DNA from: Lysobacteraceae bacterium NML93-0793
Lineage (GTDB): Bacteria > Pseudomonadota > Gammaproteobacteria > Xanthomonadales > Xanthomonadaceae
Direction of reading: 5' to 3'
DNA length: 64,000 nucleotides
Assembly: GCA_002324875.1 (NCBI GenBank)
Contig: NTJG01000003.1
Location: 1-64,000, forward strand
Shown: in pieces, positions 11,053 to 21,300 of the stretch
Layout: each line of letters begins with the position of its first letter
How positions within the stretch are numbered: position 1 is the first letter of the stretch
Notes under the pieces: generated by a model
Databases searched by the model: none
Told to the model about the DNA's origin: nothing
What the model saw: only the letters and a program-made list of their open reading frames with translations
Position numbers and translations under genes: made by a program

Positions 11053-11859
11053 ATGACGACGTCAGCTTCCGACGCCCGCTGGCCTGATCCCCTGGTCGCA
11101 CGCGTCCTCGACGACGCCGGCGCCCACGATGTGCGCGTGCTGGGCATCAGCGGCCTGCAGGGCACCGGCAAATCCACGCTGGCCACACAACTCGTGGCCG
11201 CCGCCGATGCACGCGGCCTGCGCGCCGGCGTGTTGTCGCTCGACGACATCTATCTCGACCACGACGCCCGCGCACGTCTCGCCCGTGAGGTACACCCGCT
11301 GCTGGCGACGCGCGGGCCGCCGGGCACGCACGAGGTGGCACTGGGCGTGGCGATCCTGGAGGCCGTGCGCGCCGGTACGCCGGTGCGTCTGCCGCGCTTC
11401 GACAAGCTCGGCGACCGCCGCCTGCCCGAGCGCGACTGGCCGACCGCCGATGGGCTGGAGTTGCTGGTGTTCGAGGGCTGGTGCGTCGGCACGCCGCCCG
11501 AGCCGGCAGCGCAACTGGTCGAGCCGGTCAACGCGCTGGAGCGCGACGAGGATGCGGCCGGCACGTGGCGCCGCTGGTGCAACGCCGCGCTCGCCCGCGA
11601 TTACCCGGCGTTGTGGGGCGCGATGGACCGGCTGCTGTTCCTGCAGCCGCCAGGCTTCGATGTCGTGTTCGACTGGCGGCTGCAGCAGGAACAGGCACTG
11701 CAGGCCGCCGCACCGGGACGCCCCGGCATGGACGCGGCCGGCATCGCGCGCTTCGTCCAGCATTACGAGCGGATCAGCCGTCAGGCCCTGCGCACGCTTC
11801 CGGATCGCGCGGACTTGGTGCTGCCCCTGGATGCGCAGCGGCGCGTCGTGGCCGGCTGA
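11053..11859 (+). CDS. P-loop kinase, D-glycerate 3-kinase-like
   Basis: 268-aa ATP-binding protein resembling the Tda10/plant glycerate 3-kinase and phosphoribulokinase-like group. The Walker A motif GLQGTGKS lies at about 34-41, and SLDDIYL follows near 65-71. A further strand, LLVFEGWCVGT, is typical of this kinase fold near 140. It is divergent from pdxH by 76 bases. A -10-like hexamer sits six bases upstream of the ATG, so the message may be leaderless. The exact substrate is inferred from fold only. Confidence 0.75.
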   Translation: MTTSASDARWPDPLVARVLDDAGAHDVRVLGISGLQGTGKSTLATQLVAAADARGLRAGVLSLDDIYLDHDARARLAREVHPLLATRGPPGTHEVALGVAILEAVRAGTPVRLPRFDKLGDRRLPERDWPTADGLELLVFEGWCVGTPPEPAAQLVEPVNALERDEDAAGTWRRWCNAALARDYPALWGAMDRLLFLQPPGFDVVFDWRLQQEQALQAAAPGRPGMDAAGIARFVQHYERISRQALRTLPDRADLVLPLDAQRRVVAG

Positions 11860-12051
11860 GATCGCGAGAGCCCATCCTGGCGCGGTCGATCCGCCGATTC
11901 TTGTCCAGCCGGGTGAGACATCCGGGCGTTGCGACGTCCGACCCGGACAGCCGATCGCGGCATCGTGCCTGCTCCCGCACCGCCGCGTCTGGACCGCCCC
12001 GGTGCGCCACGCGTCGAACACCGGGCACGCGCGTCTCCACCCAGCGAATGC

Positions 12052-12495
12052 TCAGCCGCATTTCGCATACGGCGAGGCCGCGACCCAGGGCCGATAGCGC
12101 GCGGGCAATGGCGGGCCACCCGGGTAGTCGAAATCCTCGCTCTGTACCGTCAGCCGGCCCGGCGTCTCATCGGCATTGAAGGTGAGTAGCAAAGGCCGGG
12201 GTTCGTCCGCATACGGAAAGAACGTCAGCGCGATGCCGGTGTAGGCCGGGCCCATGAACGTGGCGGCGTAGTCGGGGCGGTCGGCCCTGGGCAGGGACGG
12301 TCCTCCGGTGAAGGCGATGCCCGCCGCATCCACGACGATCTGCGGTTGCCGGCGGCAGTCGCCGCCCGGGGCATAGCGGCCATGCAGGGCCTCGAAGTCA
12401 CGCAGGTGGGTCAACGGCACGGCGGCTGCGAACGCGGCGCCCAGCAGCAGCGCGATCACCACGGCCGCTCGAATCGAAACGGAACGGGTCCTCAT
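12052..12495 (-). CDS. Exported hypothetical protein, 147 aa
   Basis: Not recognised. An N-terminal signal segment with basic residues and a hydrophobic run (about 9-26) predicts export. The mature part has a cysteine at 47 and another two residues from the end, which could pair. Aromatic- and proline-rich short strands suggest a small beta domain. It is encoded opposite aroK, 110 bases from it, and convergent with the glycerate-kinase-like gene. About 190 bases separating it from that gene show no feature. Confidence 0.6.
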   Translation of the reverse strand: MRTRSVSIRAAVVIALLLGAAFAAAVPLTHLRDFEALHGRYAPGGDCRRQPQIVVDAAGIAFTGGPSLPRADRPDYAATFMGPAYTGIALTFFPYADEPRPLLLTFNADETPGRLTVQSEDFDYPGGPPLPARYRPWVAASPYAKCG

Positions 12496-12592
12496 CGGCA
12501 GTGTCCAGAACGGGCTGTCTCCAGATCACGCGGATACCACGGCAACGCGGACATCCGCCGCGCGCGCGGACCGCCCACCTGCGCCCCGCTGC

Positions 12593-12598
12593 TAGGAT
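12593..12598 (+). promoter_or_regulatory. -10-like hexamer seven bases before aroK
   Basis: TAGGAT precedes the aroK ATG by seven bases and no Shine-Dalgarno sequence is present, consistent with a leaderless transcript. Confidence 0.4.
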
Positions 12599-12605
12599 TC
12601 GCCTC

Positions 12606-13166
12606 ATGCAGTCCGCCCCCAACCTCGTGCTCGTCGGTCCGATGGGCGCCGGCAAATCCTCGATCGGCCGCCGCGTCGCGCGCCGTTTCGGGCTGGTGTT
12701 CGTCGACGTCGATCACGAGATCGAAGTGCGCACCGGTGCCACGATCGCCACCATTTTCGAATGCGAGGGAGAAGCCGGCTTCCGCGCCCGCGAGTGCGCG
12801 ACGCTCGCGGAGATTCTGGGCGGCGAACGGCAACTGGTCGCCACCGGTGGCGGCGCGGTGCTCGATGCCGGCAACCGCGACCTGATGCGCGCGCGCGGCT
12901 TCGTGGTGCACATGCATGCCGACGTCGACACCCAGCTGGCGCGTCTGGCCCGCGACCGCACCCGCCCGCTGCTCGCCCGCGGCGATCGCCGCGCGGTGCT
13001 CGAGCGCCTCGCGAACGAACGCGCCGCGCTCTACGCCGCTGCCGCGCACGTGCGCTTCGAGACCGGCCTGCATGCCTGCGGCGAGGCAGTGGTGCAACTG
13101 GGTCGCCTGGTTCAGGCGCACTGGCAGCCATCCCCGGCCGCCGCGCCCGCTGCGGCCGTCGAATGA
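12606..13166 (+). CDS. aroK: Shikimate kinase
   Basis: Phosphorylates shikimate at O3 with ATP in the chorismate pathway. 186 aa from the ATG at 12606; a longer frame from 12501 is unsupported. Walker A GPMGAGKS is at 11-18. The magnesium and shikimate aspartates are in DVDHEIE (34-40), a shikimate arginine is at R60, and the GGGA loop is at 81-84. The lid arginine segment DRTRPLL is near 118. Immediately downstream is aroB, 64 bases away, the classical aroK-aroB pair. Confidence 0.95.
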   Translation: MQSAPNLVLVGPMGAGKSSIGRRVARRFGLVFVDVDHEIEVRTGATIATIFECEGEAGFRARECATLAEILGGERQLVATGGGAVLDAGNRDLMRARGFVVHMHADVDTQLARLARDRTRPLLARGDRRAVLERLANERAALYAAAAHVRFETGLHACGEAVVQLGRLVQAHWQPSPAAAPAAAVE

Positions 13167-13230
13167 CGGCATGCCGATTCCACTCCGGCGCGTTGCCGGT
13201 TCCGCCACGCACGCGCCCCACCCTGTCCGG

Positions 13231-14331
13231 ATGTCCGTCATGACCGCCCGCTCCCACGAGGTCGCCGTTGCCGGCGACGCGCCCTACACCATCCACATCG
13301 GTGCCGATCTGCTCGGCGACGGCGCGCTGCTGGCGCGCAGCCTGCGCGGTCGCGACGTGATGCTGGTCAGCGACCGCAACGTCGCCCCCCTGTACGCGGA
13401 CCGCGTCGCCGCCGCGCTCCAGGCCGCGCGCCCGGAGGCGCAAGTGCACCGCCACGTGTTGCCGGCCGGCGAGGCGGCGAAGACGCTGGCGCATTTCGCC
13501 GAGGTCACCACCGCGCTCGCCGAGGCGCGCATGCGCCGCGACGCGACGCTGTTCGCGCTCGGCGGCGGCGTGATCGGCGATCTCGCCGGCTTCGCCGCGG
13601 CGTGCTGGATGCGCGGCATCGATTGCGTGCAGCTGCCGACCACGCTGCTGGCGATGGTGGATTCGTCCGTCGGCGGCAAGACCGCGGTCGATCTGCCCCA
13701 GGGCAAGAATCTCGTCGGCGCCTTCCATCCGCCGCGCGCTGTGATCGCCGACACCGCCGCGCTGCGCACGCTGCCCCCGCGCGAACTGCGCGCCGGTCTG
13801 GCCGAAGTGGTCAAGTACGGCGCACTGGGCGATGCGGACTTCCTCGACTGGCTCGACGACCACGCCGACGCATTGCTGGCGATGGACGACGCGGCCCTTG
13901 CCGAAGCCATCGCACGCAGCTGCGCGCACAAGGCGGCGATCGTCGCGCGCGACCCGTTCGAGCACGGCGAACGCGCGCTGCTCAATCTCGGCCACACCTT
14001 CGGCCATGCCATCGAGACCGAGCAGGGTTACGACGGCCTCAACCACGGCGAAGCGGTCGCGGTCGGCATGGTACTGGCGGCGCAGCTGTCGGAGGTGCTG
14101 GGGCTGGCGCCGGCGGCCGATACGGCGCGTCTGCGCGCGCTGCTCCAGCGCCTCGGCCTGCCGGTCGCACTGCCGTCGGGTCTCGACCCCGACCGGCTGC
14201 TGGCGCACATGCGCCTGGACAAAAAGGCACAGGCCGACGGCCTGCGCTTCATCGTCTGGGACGGCATCGGCCGCGCGCGCGTGCTGGCGGGGGTGCCCGA
14301 AGCCGCCGTGCTGGACGTGCTGGGACGCTGA
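13231..14331 (+). CDS. aroB: 3-dehydroquinate synthase
   Basis: Converts DAHP to 3-dehydroquinate, the second step of the chorismate pathway, using NAD+ and a divalent metal. 366 aa from 13231; a second ATG at 13240 is equally possible. The NAD loop GGGVIGD is at 111-117. The segment SSVGGKTAV at about 145-153 binds substrate. Zinc ligands are E192, H255 in NLGHTFGHA, and H272. It follows aroK on the same strand. The long frame extending upstream to 12916 overlaps aroK and is not coding. Confidence 0.95.
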   Translation: MSVMTARSHEVAVAGDAPYTIHIGADLLGDGALLARSLRGRDVMLVSDRNVAPLYADRVAAALQAARPEAQVHRHVLPAGEAAKTLAHFAEVTTALAEARMRRDATLFALGGGVIGDLAGFAAACWMRGIDCVQLPTTLLAMVDSSVGGKTAVDLPQGKNLVGAFHPPRAVIADTAALRTLPPRELRAGLAEVVKYGALGDADFLDWLDDHADALLAMDDAALAEAIARSCAHKAAIVARDPFEHGERALLNLGHTFGHAIETEQGYDGLNHGEAVAVGMVLAAQLSEVLGLAPAADTARLRALLQRLGLPVALPSGLDPDRLLAHMRLDKKAQADGLRFIVWDGIGRARVLAGVPEAAVLDVLGR

Positions 14332-14334
14332 CGA

Positions 14335-15015
14335 TCAGGGCGTATCGGCGGCGTCGCGGCGACCTGCGTCCATCCCCGCTCCGCCACCTGCTCCACCGCC
14401 CATGCCGCCACCGCCACCACCGCGCCCGCCCTGGGCGCCGGCCTTCCTGGCGCCCGTATCGCCGCGCACCGGCCCCTGATCGGGCACGGCGAGATCGGCA
14501 GGCACCGGATCGAGATCCAGCGCCTGACGGATGAAGTTGCGCAGCGACACCACCAGCGCCGACATCCGCACCGGGCGGCCCGCGACCATGTCACCGGCGG
14601 CCTCGGCGGCGAGCCGCACCTGGTCTTCGGTGCCGAGCAGGATCACATCGGACAGCGCGGCCTCGACCGCATCGCGCACCCGTCGGCGTCGAACCGCGGC
14701 GTCGGAGTCGAACGCGGTGTCCGGCGCGGGGCCGTCCGGATCGCCTGCCGCGCGCCATGCCTCCGCCAGGCGACGCAGCTCGCGCAGATGGCGCGGATCG
14801 ACCTCCAGCTCGCCGGTGAACGAGCCACCGAGCGTCTTGTACGCGGCGATCAGGGTCTTCAGCCGCTCGTTGATCTGCCGGTTCTCGCGTTCGCGCCGGC
14901 GCTGCATCCTCTGCATGAACACCAGGCGGATGCCGACCGCGATCAGCGTGAACACCACCAGCCCGAGCAGGGTCGAGGCGGTGGTGCCGAGCGAACTGAA
15001 ATCGAGCATGCGCAT
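14335..15015 (-). CDS. Membrane-anchored hypothetical protein with Gly-rich tail
   Basis: Not assigned to a family. 226 aa with a single N-terminal transmembrane segment (about 13-33) followed by a highly basic stretch that should stay cytoplasmic. A helical middle region (about 40-160) comes next. The tail from about 195 on is almost all glycine, alanine and arginine. The gene ends four bases from aroB's stop and is convergent with it. The low-complexity tail is probably disordered. Confidence 0.6.
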   Translation of the reverse strand: MRMLDFSSLGTTASTLLGLVVFTLIAVGIRLVFMQRMQRRRERENRQINERLKTLIAAYKTLGGSFTGELEVDPRHLRELRRLAEAWRAAGDPDGPAPDTAFDSDAAVRRRRVRDAVEAALSDVILLGTEDQVRLAAEAAGDMVAGRPVRMSALVVSLRNFIRQALDLDPVPADLAVPDQGPVRGDTGARKAGAQGGRGGGGGGMGGGAGGGAGMDAGRRDAADTP

Positions 15016-15078
15016 CGTCGACGCCGTAGCCGGAAACGGACCCCGATGGTACGTGCGGCGCCGTGACCGGGCCGGCCG

Positions 15079-15084
15079 TACAAT
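15079..15084 (+). promoter_or_regulatory. -10-like TACAAT eight bases before the WGR gene
   Basis: TACAAT ends eight bases before the ATG at 15093 with no ribosome site between, consistent with a leaderless or nearly leaderless message. Confidence 0.45.
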
Positions 15085-15092
15085 CGACCGCC

Positions 15093-15347
15093 ATGCGCCT
15101 GTTCCTGCAGCAACGTCCCGACGGCCACGAATCCCCGCGCTTCGTGCAACTGACCCTGCAGCCCGATCTGCTGGGCGGCTGGACCCTGCTGCGCGAAAGC
15201 GGCCAGGTCGGCGGTCGCAGCACGCTGCGGCGCGACCAGTTTCTCGACCAGCCCAGTGCGCTCAAGGCGCTCGAGGCCGCGCGCGATGCGCAGCTCAAGC
15301 GCGGTTTCCAGCTGATGTTCGCCCGCGGCAGCGACGCGCCGGCCTGA
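15093..15347 (+). CDS. Small WGR-domain protein
   Basis: 84-aa protein that is essentially one WGR domain, named after the Trp-Gly-Arg motif found in PARPs and bacterial MolR-type proteins and generally linked to nucleic-acid binding. The core is GGWTLLRESGQVGGRSTL, followed by a helix that would pack on the sheet. The open frame starts earlier at 15063, but the ATG at 15093 follows the TACAAT box. It precedes hemE by 33 bases on the same strand and may be cotranscribed, without an obvious functional link. Confidence 0.75.
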   Translation: MRLFLQQRPDGHESPRFVQLTLQPDLLGGWTLLRESGQVGGRSTLRRDQFLDQPSALKALEAARDAQLKRGFQLMFARGSDAPA

Positions 15348-15380
15348 GCGCACGCCCCTTCACCAGGAATTCCAGTCCAG

Positions 15381-16454
15381 ATGTCCGCCGTCCTCAAGAA
15401 CGACCGTTTTCTCCGCGCCCTCCGCCGCGAACCCGTCGACCGTACCCCCGTCTGGCTGATGCGCCAGGCCGGCCGCTATCTGCCGGAGTACCGCGCCACG
15501 CGCACACAGGCGGGCAGTTTCCTGGCGATGGCGAAGAATCCCGATCTCGCCTGCGAAGTCACCTTGCAGCCGCTCGCGCGCTTCGATCTCGACGCCGCGA
15601 TCCTGTTCTCCGACATCCTGACCATCCCCGATGCGATGGGCCTGGAGCTGTATTTCGTCGAAGGCGAAGGCCCGAAGTTCCGCCATCCGGTGCGTGATGC
15701 CGCGAGCATCGCGAAGCTCGGCGTGCCGGACATGGAAGGCGAGCTGCGCTACGTCATGGACGCGGTGCGGGTGATCCGCCGCGAGCTCGACGGCCGCGTG
15801 CCGCTGATCGGCTTCTCCGGCAGCCCGTGGACGCTGGCCTGCTACATGGTCGAAGGCGGCGGCAGCAAGGATTTCGCGCGCATCAAGGCGATGGCGCTCA
15901 ACGACCCGAAGGCGCTGCACGCGCTGCTGTCGGTCAACACCGATGCGGTGATCGCATATCTGGCCGCGCAGCGCGCCGCCGGCGCGCAGGCGCTGCAGGT
16001 GTTCGACACCTGGGGCGGCGTGCTGAGCCCGGCGATGTACCGCGAATTCTCGCTGCCGTACCTGACCCGCATCGCGCAGGAACTGCAGCGCGGTGAAGGC
16101 GCGGACCGCACACCGCTGATCCTGTTCGGCAAGGGCAACGCGGCGTACCTCGACGAGCTCTCTCGCTCCGGCGCTGAAGGCGTCGGCGTCGACTGGCTGA
16201 TCGAACTCGGCGACGCCGCGCGCCGCACGCAAGGCCGTGTCGCGCTGCAGGGCAATCTCGATCCGACCACGCTCTACGGCTCACCCGACGCGATCCGCGC
16301 CCAGGTCCGCCATGCGCTCGACAGCTACCGCGACGGCAACAGCGGCTCGCGCGACGGCCACGTCTTCAACCTCGGCCATGGCATGTCGCCGGACATGAAC
16401 CCCGACCATGTCGGCGTGCTGGTCGACGAGGTGCACGCCTACAGCGCGCGCTGA
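15381..16454 (+). CDS. hemE: Uroporphyrinogen decarboxylase
   Basis: Removes four carboxyl groups from uroporphyrinogen III to give coproporphyrinogen III in haem synthesis. 357 aa, the normal length. The N-terminal signature [11 protein letters not shown] is at 28-38. The catalytic aspartate region [12 protein letters not shown] is near 75. A conserved [16 protein letters not shown] segment comes near 138. The C-terminus carries [16 protein letters not shown], typical of the family. AGGAA lies upstream as ribosome site. Confidence 0.96.
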   Translation: MSAVLKNDRFLRALRREPVDRTPVWLMRQAGRYLPEYRATRTQAGSFLAMAKNPDLACEVTLQPLARFDLDAAILFSDILTIPDAMGLELYFVEGEGPKFRHPVRDAASIAKLGVPDMEGELRYVMDAVRVIRRELDGRVPLIGFSGSPWTLACYMVEGGGSKDFARIKAMALNDPKALHALLSVNTDAVIAYLAAQRAAGAQALQVFDTWGGVLSPAMYREFSLPYLTRIAQELQRGEGADRTPLILFGKGNAAYLDELSRSGAEGVGVDWLIELGDAARRTQGRVALQGNLDPTTLYGSPDAIRAQVRHALDSYRDGNSGSRDGHVFNLGHGMSPDMNPDHVGVLVDEVHAYSAR

Positions 16455-16507
16455 CTGCAGCTCTTCCGTAGGAGCGCTGGACCCGACGCTTCGGTTCGTG
16501 GCCGGGT

Positions 16508-17611
16508 TCAGGCGCCTTCCGTCGGCGCCGCCAGCCGCTTCTGCACGTCGTCGCGCAGGCGGGCGAGTTCGCCTTCCGCCTCGCGGCGCTGCTGCATGCC
16601 GTCACGGTGGATGCTGCGCACTTCCTCGACGGTCTGGATCAGCTGCTCGTGCACATGGCGCAGCGTGGCGATGTCGATGACCGCGCGCTGGTTGGCCTTC
16701 GCGGTCTCGACCGAGGTCTGACGCAGCAGGTCGGCATTGCTGCGCATCAGTTCGTTGGTCGCGTCGTCGATCGCGTTCGAAAGCTCCACCGCGTTCTTCT
16801 GCTCGCCCAGCGACAGCTGGATCGCGAACTGCCGCTTCCACGACGGAATCGTGATGTTGCGGACGGTGTTGAACTTCTCCACGAGCTGGATCGCATTGGC
16901 CTGGATGAGCCGGATCATCGGCAGCGACTGGTCGGCGGCGTGCTGCATGACCAGCAGATCGCCGACGCGCTTGTCGAGCAGGCGGATCGCATTTTCGATG
17001 TCCGCGCGCCGGGTGCGCGACTGCGGATCCTCGGCACCGGCCAGCGTCGCCTGTTCGGCGGCCAGCGAGGCCAGACGTTCGCGCCCGGCGACCACGTGCA
17101 CGCCAAGCGCACGCCGCTCTTCGACCACGATGTCGTGCATCCGGTCGAAATCGGTGATCCGGCGCGTCAGCAGGTCCTGCTGGCGCCCGACATCGCCCAT
17201 CAGGCGCTCGATCTGCTGATTGGTGTTGCTGAACTTCTGCACCAGCTCATCGCGACCGGCACGCATGCGATCGATCAGGCGACCGAGCAGGGGCACCTTG
17301 GAGCGTCCGGCGAAACTGCCGAGATCGAGCGAACGCGCGATGCGCACGACTTCGCCCAGCTTCTCGCCGGTCGCGTCGAGATCGCTGTTGCGCACCTGGT
17401 CGAGCAGCTGGCTGGAGAACGCGGCGGTCTTGCTCGCGGCGTCACGGCCGAAGACGTGCAGGTTGCCGGGCGTGATGTCCGCGAGACTGCGGCCGACGAC
17501 CTCGATGTCGGCGCGATCGGCGGGCACCAGGCCCAGTGACTGCAACGCGGCATCGTCGGTCACCGGCGTTGCCGACGGCAGGGGCGTGGGATAGGCGGTG
17601 TCCTGTGTCAT
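16508..17611 (-). CDS. telA: TelA/KlaA family protein (toxic anion resistance-like)
   Basis: 367-aa soluble, almost wholly helical protein of the TelA family, which was named from tellurite resistance plasmids and is often encoded with stress modules. The central part (about 70-340) is predicted coiled coil, and the conserved stretch NAIQLVEKFNTVRNITIPSWKRQF lies near 236-259. Its ATG overlaps the stop of the helical 248-aa gene by four bases, so translation is coupled. It is the last gene of a five-gene minus-strand operon with a giant ATPase and a flotillin. A direct role in tellurite resistance is not implied; membrane or envelope stress is more likely from context. Confidence 0.88.
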   Translation of the reverse strand: MTQDTAYPTPLPSATPVTDDAALQSLGLVPADRADIEVVGRSLADITPGNLHVFGRDAASKTAAFSSQLLDQVRNSDLDATGEKLGEVVRIARSLDLGSFAGRSKVPLLGRLIDRMRAGRDELVQKFSNTNQQIERLMGDVGRQQDLLTRRITDFDRMHDIVVEERRALGVHVVAGRERLASLAAEQATLAGAEDPQSRTRRADIENAIRLLDKRVGDLLVMQHAADQSLPMIRLIQANAIQLVEKFNTVRNITIPSWKRQFAIQLSLGEQKNAVELSNAIDDATNELMRSNADLLRQTSVETAKANQRAVIDIATLRHVHEQLIQTVEEVRSIHRDGMQQRREAEGELARLRDDVQKRLAAPTEGA

Positions 17612-18354
17612 GCGTCGGTCTCCTGGGGCCGGTCGGCGCGATCGGGCGCGCGTCGGGCGAGTGTAGCGGTCATGGCGTCGAGTTCATGGGCCACGTCGGC
17701 TTCGATGTCAGCGGCGGTGACCGCGTGCGCCGCGCCCTGTGCGGTCAGCCCGCCGACAGCGCGTTGTCGCCACAGCGGCAGCAACACGTCGCGGATGTTG
17801 CGGTAATGCGCGAGAACGGCGTCGTGCTGCTCGGCGATCAGCTGCAGCTGGCGGGACGACAACGCGTAGGTGGCGCGTACGGTCTCCAGATGCTGCGCGC
17901 GCCGGAGGCGCAGATCACGGTGGACAAAGGTATCGGCGTCGCCGGCGCGCAAGGCGGTCACCGCCTGATCCAGGCGATCGAGCGCAGCGGCCGACGCCGC
18001 GATACGCGCGCGATGCGCGGCGAGATCCGCGCGCAGATCCGCAGCGGCCCGATCGGCCTCGATCAGCAGCACGCCCAGGCGCGCAGCGAGCGTCTCGGCC
18101 TCATGCTGGTCGACGACGTCGCGGCCTGTCAGGCGTGCGAACAGGCCGGCGCGCGGTCGTGCACGCGCCGGCAGGACCGCGCGCATCGCGCTGTGCAGGT
18201 CGCGCAGCCGCGCGACGAGCGCAGCAGCCGCTGCGGCATCGAGCGTGTCCGCGACGTCGACGGCGGCCAGCGCGTCAATGAGCGCGTCGCCATAGGCGGC
18301 GATACCGGCTGCGTCGCCGGGCACCGCATCGACGGTGGCGTCGCCGCTCGCCAT
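17608..18354 (-). CDS. Uncharacterised helical protein between the giant ATPase and TelA
   Basis: 248 aa, Ala-rich, predicted all-helical and soluble, with no signal peptide or membrane segment. The start ATG shares one base with the ATPase stop (TGATG), and its end overlaps the telA start by four bases. A basic cluster, RARPRAGLFARLTGRD, lies near 65-80. The repeated heptad-like pattern around residues 90-200 suggests coiled-coil pairing, perhaps with TelA. No family was recognised. The tight coupling argues that it is produced in fixed ratio with the ATPase and TelA. Confidence 0.75.
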   Translation of the reverse strand: MASGDATVDAVPGDAAGIAAYGDALIDALAAVDVADTLDAAAAAALVARLRDLHSAMRAVLPARARPRAGLFARLTGRDVVDQHEAETLAARLGVLLIEADRAAADLRADLAAHRARIAASAAALDRLDQAVTALRAGDADTFVHRDLRLRRAQHLETVRATYALSSRQLQLIAEQHDAVLAHYRNIRDVLLPLWRQRAVGGLTAQGAAHAVTAADIEADVAHELDAMTATLARRAPDRADRPQETDA

Positions 18355-21300
18355 CAGTCCGGCGTTCCCGGGCGAGGTTCGGCCGCGCCGAGACGGTCGA
18401 GCGCGGCATCGAGACGACGCTCGGCCGGCGTGCGTTCACGGCGACGCGCCGGCGTACTGCTGTCGAGCGTTGCGCCGCGTGTGCGCAGCCATTGCGCCAG
18501 CTCCGCGAGCGCGGCATTGAGTGCGGCCTGCCCTGCGACCGATTGGCCGAGCTGCGCGAGCAGCGGCTCCGCAGTTTCGCGCAACACCGTCTGCAGTTCG
18601 CCCGCGACCGCCTTCGCCGTGGCGTCGGGCCCGGCCTTGGGCGAGGCCTCCACAGGCAAGGGTGCAGCGGGTGCGCGCAAATCGTGCAGCGCGGCGAGCA
18701 GTTGGTCCCAGGGCGCAGCACTCGCCGGCGTCTCGCTGCCCTGCCCCATCGACTGCAGGCCGGCCGCGATGTCGGCCAGCTGCGCGACCACGCGCGCGCC
18801 GGTGTCGGCGTCTTCGCCCCCCATCGCCTTGTCGCGCATGAAGTCGCGCTTGATCTGCGCCCAGCGCGCAGCGGCGGTCTCGTCGAGCGTGCCGCGCAGC
18901 TCCGCCAGCTTGAGCAGGTTTTCCTCGGCGCCCGTGGTCAGCAGTTGCGACTCGCCCATGTAGTGGTCGTCGAGCAGTTGTTCGAGCTCGGCGGCATTCA
19001 TCACCGGCGAGATCTTCTCGGCCAGCTTGTTCATGTTGCGGTAGCTGCCCTGCAGGCGGAACGCCGGCTCGGTGCGGTAGCGGTCGGCCTGCGCGGCGCT
19101 GGCGATGTACTGCTGGTTGACGCGATAGACGATCTCGCTGACCTGCAGCAGGCGCTGCAGCGTGGCGGTGAGTTCGTTGACCTCGGCGCCGCTGTAGGCG
19201 TGCGAGAGATCGTTGGTCGAGACCTCCTTGCCCGCGGCGCGATCGGCCAGCAGGTAGAGATCCGCCATGTCCCGCGTCGCCAGCGGCGCCAGCACCGGAT
19301 TGGAGGTCAGGCTGTTCTCGATGTAGCTGAGCTTGAACGCATCCTCCATGCCACCGAGCACGTCACCGAGGTTGTAGATGTCGGCGCGGTTGGCGAGCAT
19401 GTCCGGAATCTTGAACACTTCGCCGGACTCGGTATACGGATTGCCGGCCATGACCACACAGAACTTCTTGCCGCGCATGTCGTAGGTCTTCGTGCGGCCC
19501 TGCCACACGCCCTCGATCCGTCGTGTGCCGTCGCACAGCGAGATGAACTTCTGCAGGAACTCGGGATGTGTGTGCTGGATGTCGTCGACGTACAGCATGG
19601 TATTGCTGCCCATCTCCAGTGCGAGATTCAGCTTTTCCAGCTCCTGGCGCGATGTCGCGTCGGGCGCCTGCGCCGGATCGATCGAACGCACCTCGTGACC
19701 GAGCGCCGGGCCGTTGATCTTCATGAAGACGAGACCCAGGCGGCTGGCGACGTATTCCATCAGCGTCGTCTTGCCGTACCCCGGCGGACTGATCAGCATC
19801 AGCAGACCCATCAGATCGCTGCGCTTGTTCTCGCCGACCGTGCCCATCTGCTTGGCGAGGTTGTCGCCGATCAGCGGCAGATAGACCTCGTTGATCAGCT
19901 TGTTGCGCACGAACGAGGTCAGCGGCCGCGCCTTGAACTCCGACAGACGCAGTGCGTCGCGTTCGCGCGCGGCAATGCGCTGGCGCACCGCCTGGTAGCG
20001 GTGGAAGGCCGGCACGAAATGCAGGCGATGGTCGTCGAAGCGCTGCAGGAAACCGTCGAGCGACAGGCGCAGGCGCCCTTCGTGCACGCGCGGGTGCTCG
20101 CCGAGCAGACCATCGACATCGGTGATCAGCGTGACCTCGCGCACCGCGTGCGGCAGCGTGTCGGCGGCGAGCAGCAGCACGATGGCCTCGGGCACGTAAC
20201 CGGCGAGCGCGGCATGCGTCTCGCTCGCACCTAGCGCACCCAGCCACTGCGCGGCCAGCGACCAGCGCTGCGCCAGCCGGGTGTCGGCGTCGGCCAGCGC
20301 CTGCTCGACCTCGGCGGTCAGGCCGGCGCTGTCCAGCGCCTTGCGCAGTGCGTCGCGCAGATCACGCGCGTAATGACTGATGCCGAACGTCGGCGCGCCT
20401 TCGCGCAGCTCCTCCAACAGGTAATCGGCTGCGACGGGCGCAAGCGCCGTATCGAACGGCAGGCCCTGCGCCGTGACGAACGCCAACAGTGCGTCGGCGA
20501 TCTCGGTCCGTAACGCATCCACCCCGGCATCGGAGCCGAACAGCTGGCGGATCGCACGTGCCCCCGCGCTGCGCTCGGGCCACCGCTCGGCGGCGGTTCC
20601 GTCTCGGCCGAACGCCCAGAACGCCAGTGCCAGCGCACGCGCCGCAGGGGGTTTCGAGAGCGGGCCGGCCTTGGCATGCAGCGGCAGCAACGCGCGCAGG
20701 ATCCGCGCCGCGTCATGGTCGTGGATGCCCTTCTCGTAGCCTTCGCGGTAGCGCGGCGCGGCGAACGCGCGGACGCTTCGCTCCAGCGCGTCGGGTTCGG
20801 AGCATGCGCGCCGCAGCGCGTCGAGATCGAGACCTTCGCGCCCCTCGATCGCAGCCTGCAGCACGAGTCCGGCGAGGTATTCGGCGCGGGCGATGTCCGG
20901 TGATTCGGAATCCAGCGTCACCTGCCAGTAGGGGCGCAACGCTTCGAGTTCGGGATCATCGATCGGCGCGTAGAAGTCGGTGCCGGTCAGATGGATGTAC
21001 AGGCTGTCACCGCGCGGCAGGATCGTCAGATCCAGCGGCTGGGTGTTGACGCTGAAGCGGTGCCGCGGCCCGAGCCGGATCACCTGGCCGCTGCCCTCGA
21101 ACAGATCGCTGCGGTCACGCAGGCTGCGCACGGACTGGTCGCGCACGTCCTTCAGGCGCGCCTCGACATCGTCGGCCTTGACCGTATCGCGGTAGTCGCG
21201 CAGTCGGGTGGCGAGTTCGCGCAGCTTGAGGATCAGTGCGTCGCCGGCAAAGAAGGCATTGAGCTCGTCGGCGGTCTCGAAGCGCTCGGTGCGCCGCGGC

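Noticed and set aside
16508..17611. Tellurite resistance operon
   Set aside because: Only a TelA-family gene is present. No TerB, TerC, TerD or TehA/B gene is nearby, so the context supports a membrane-associated module instead.
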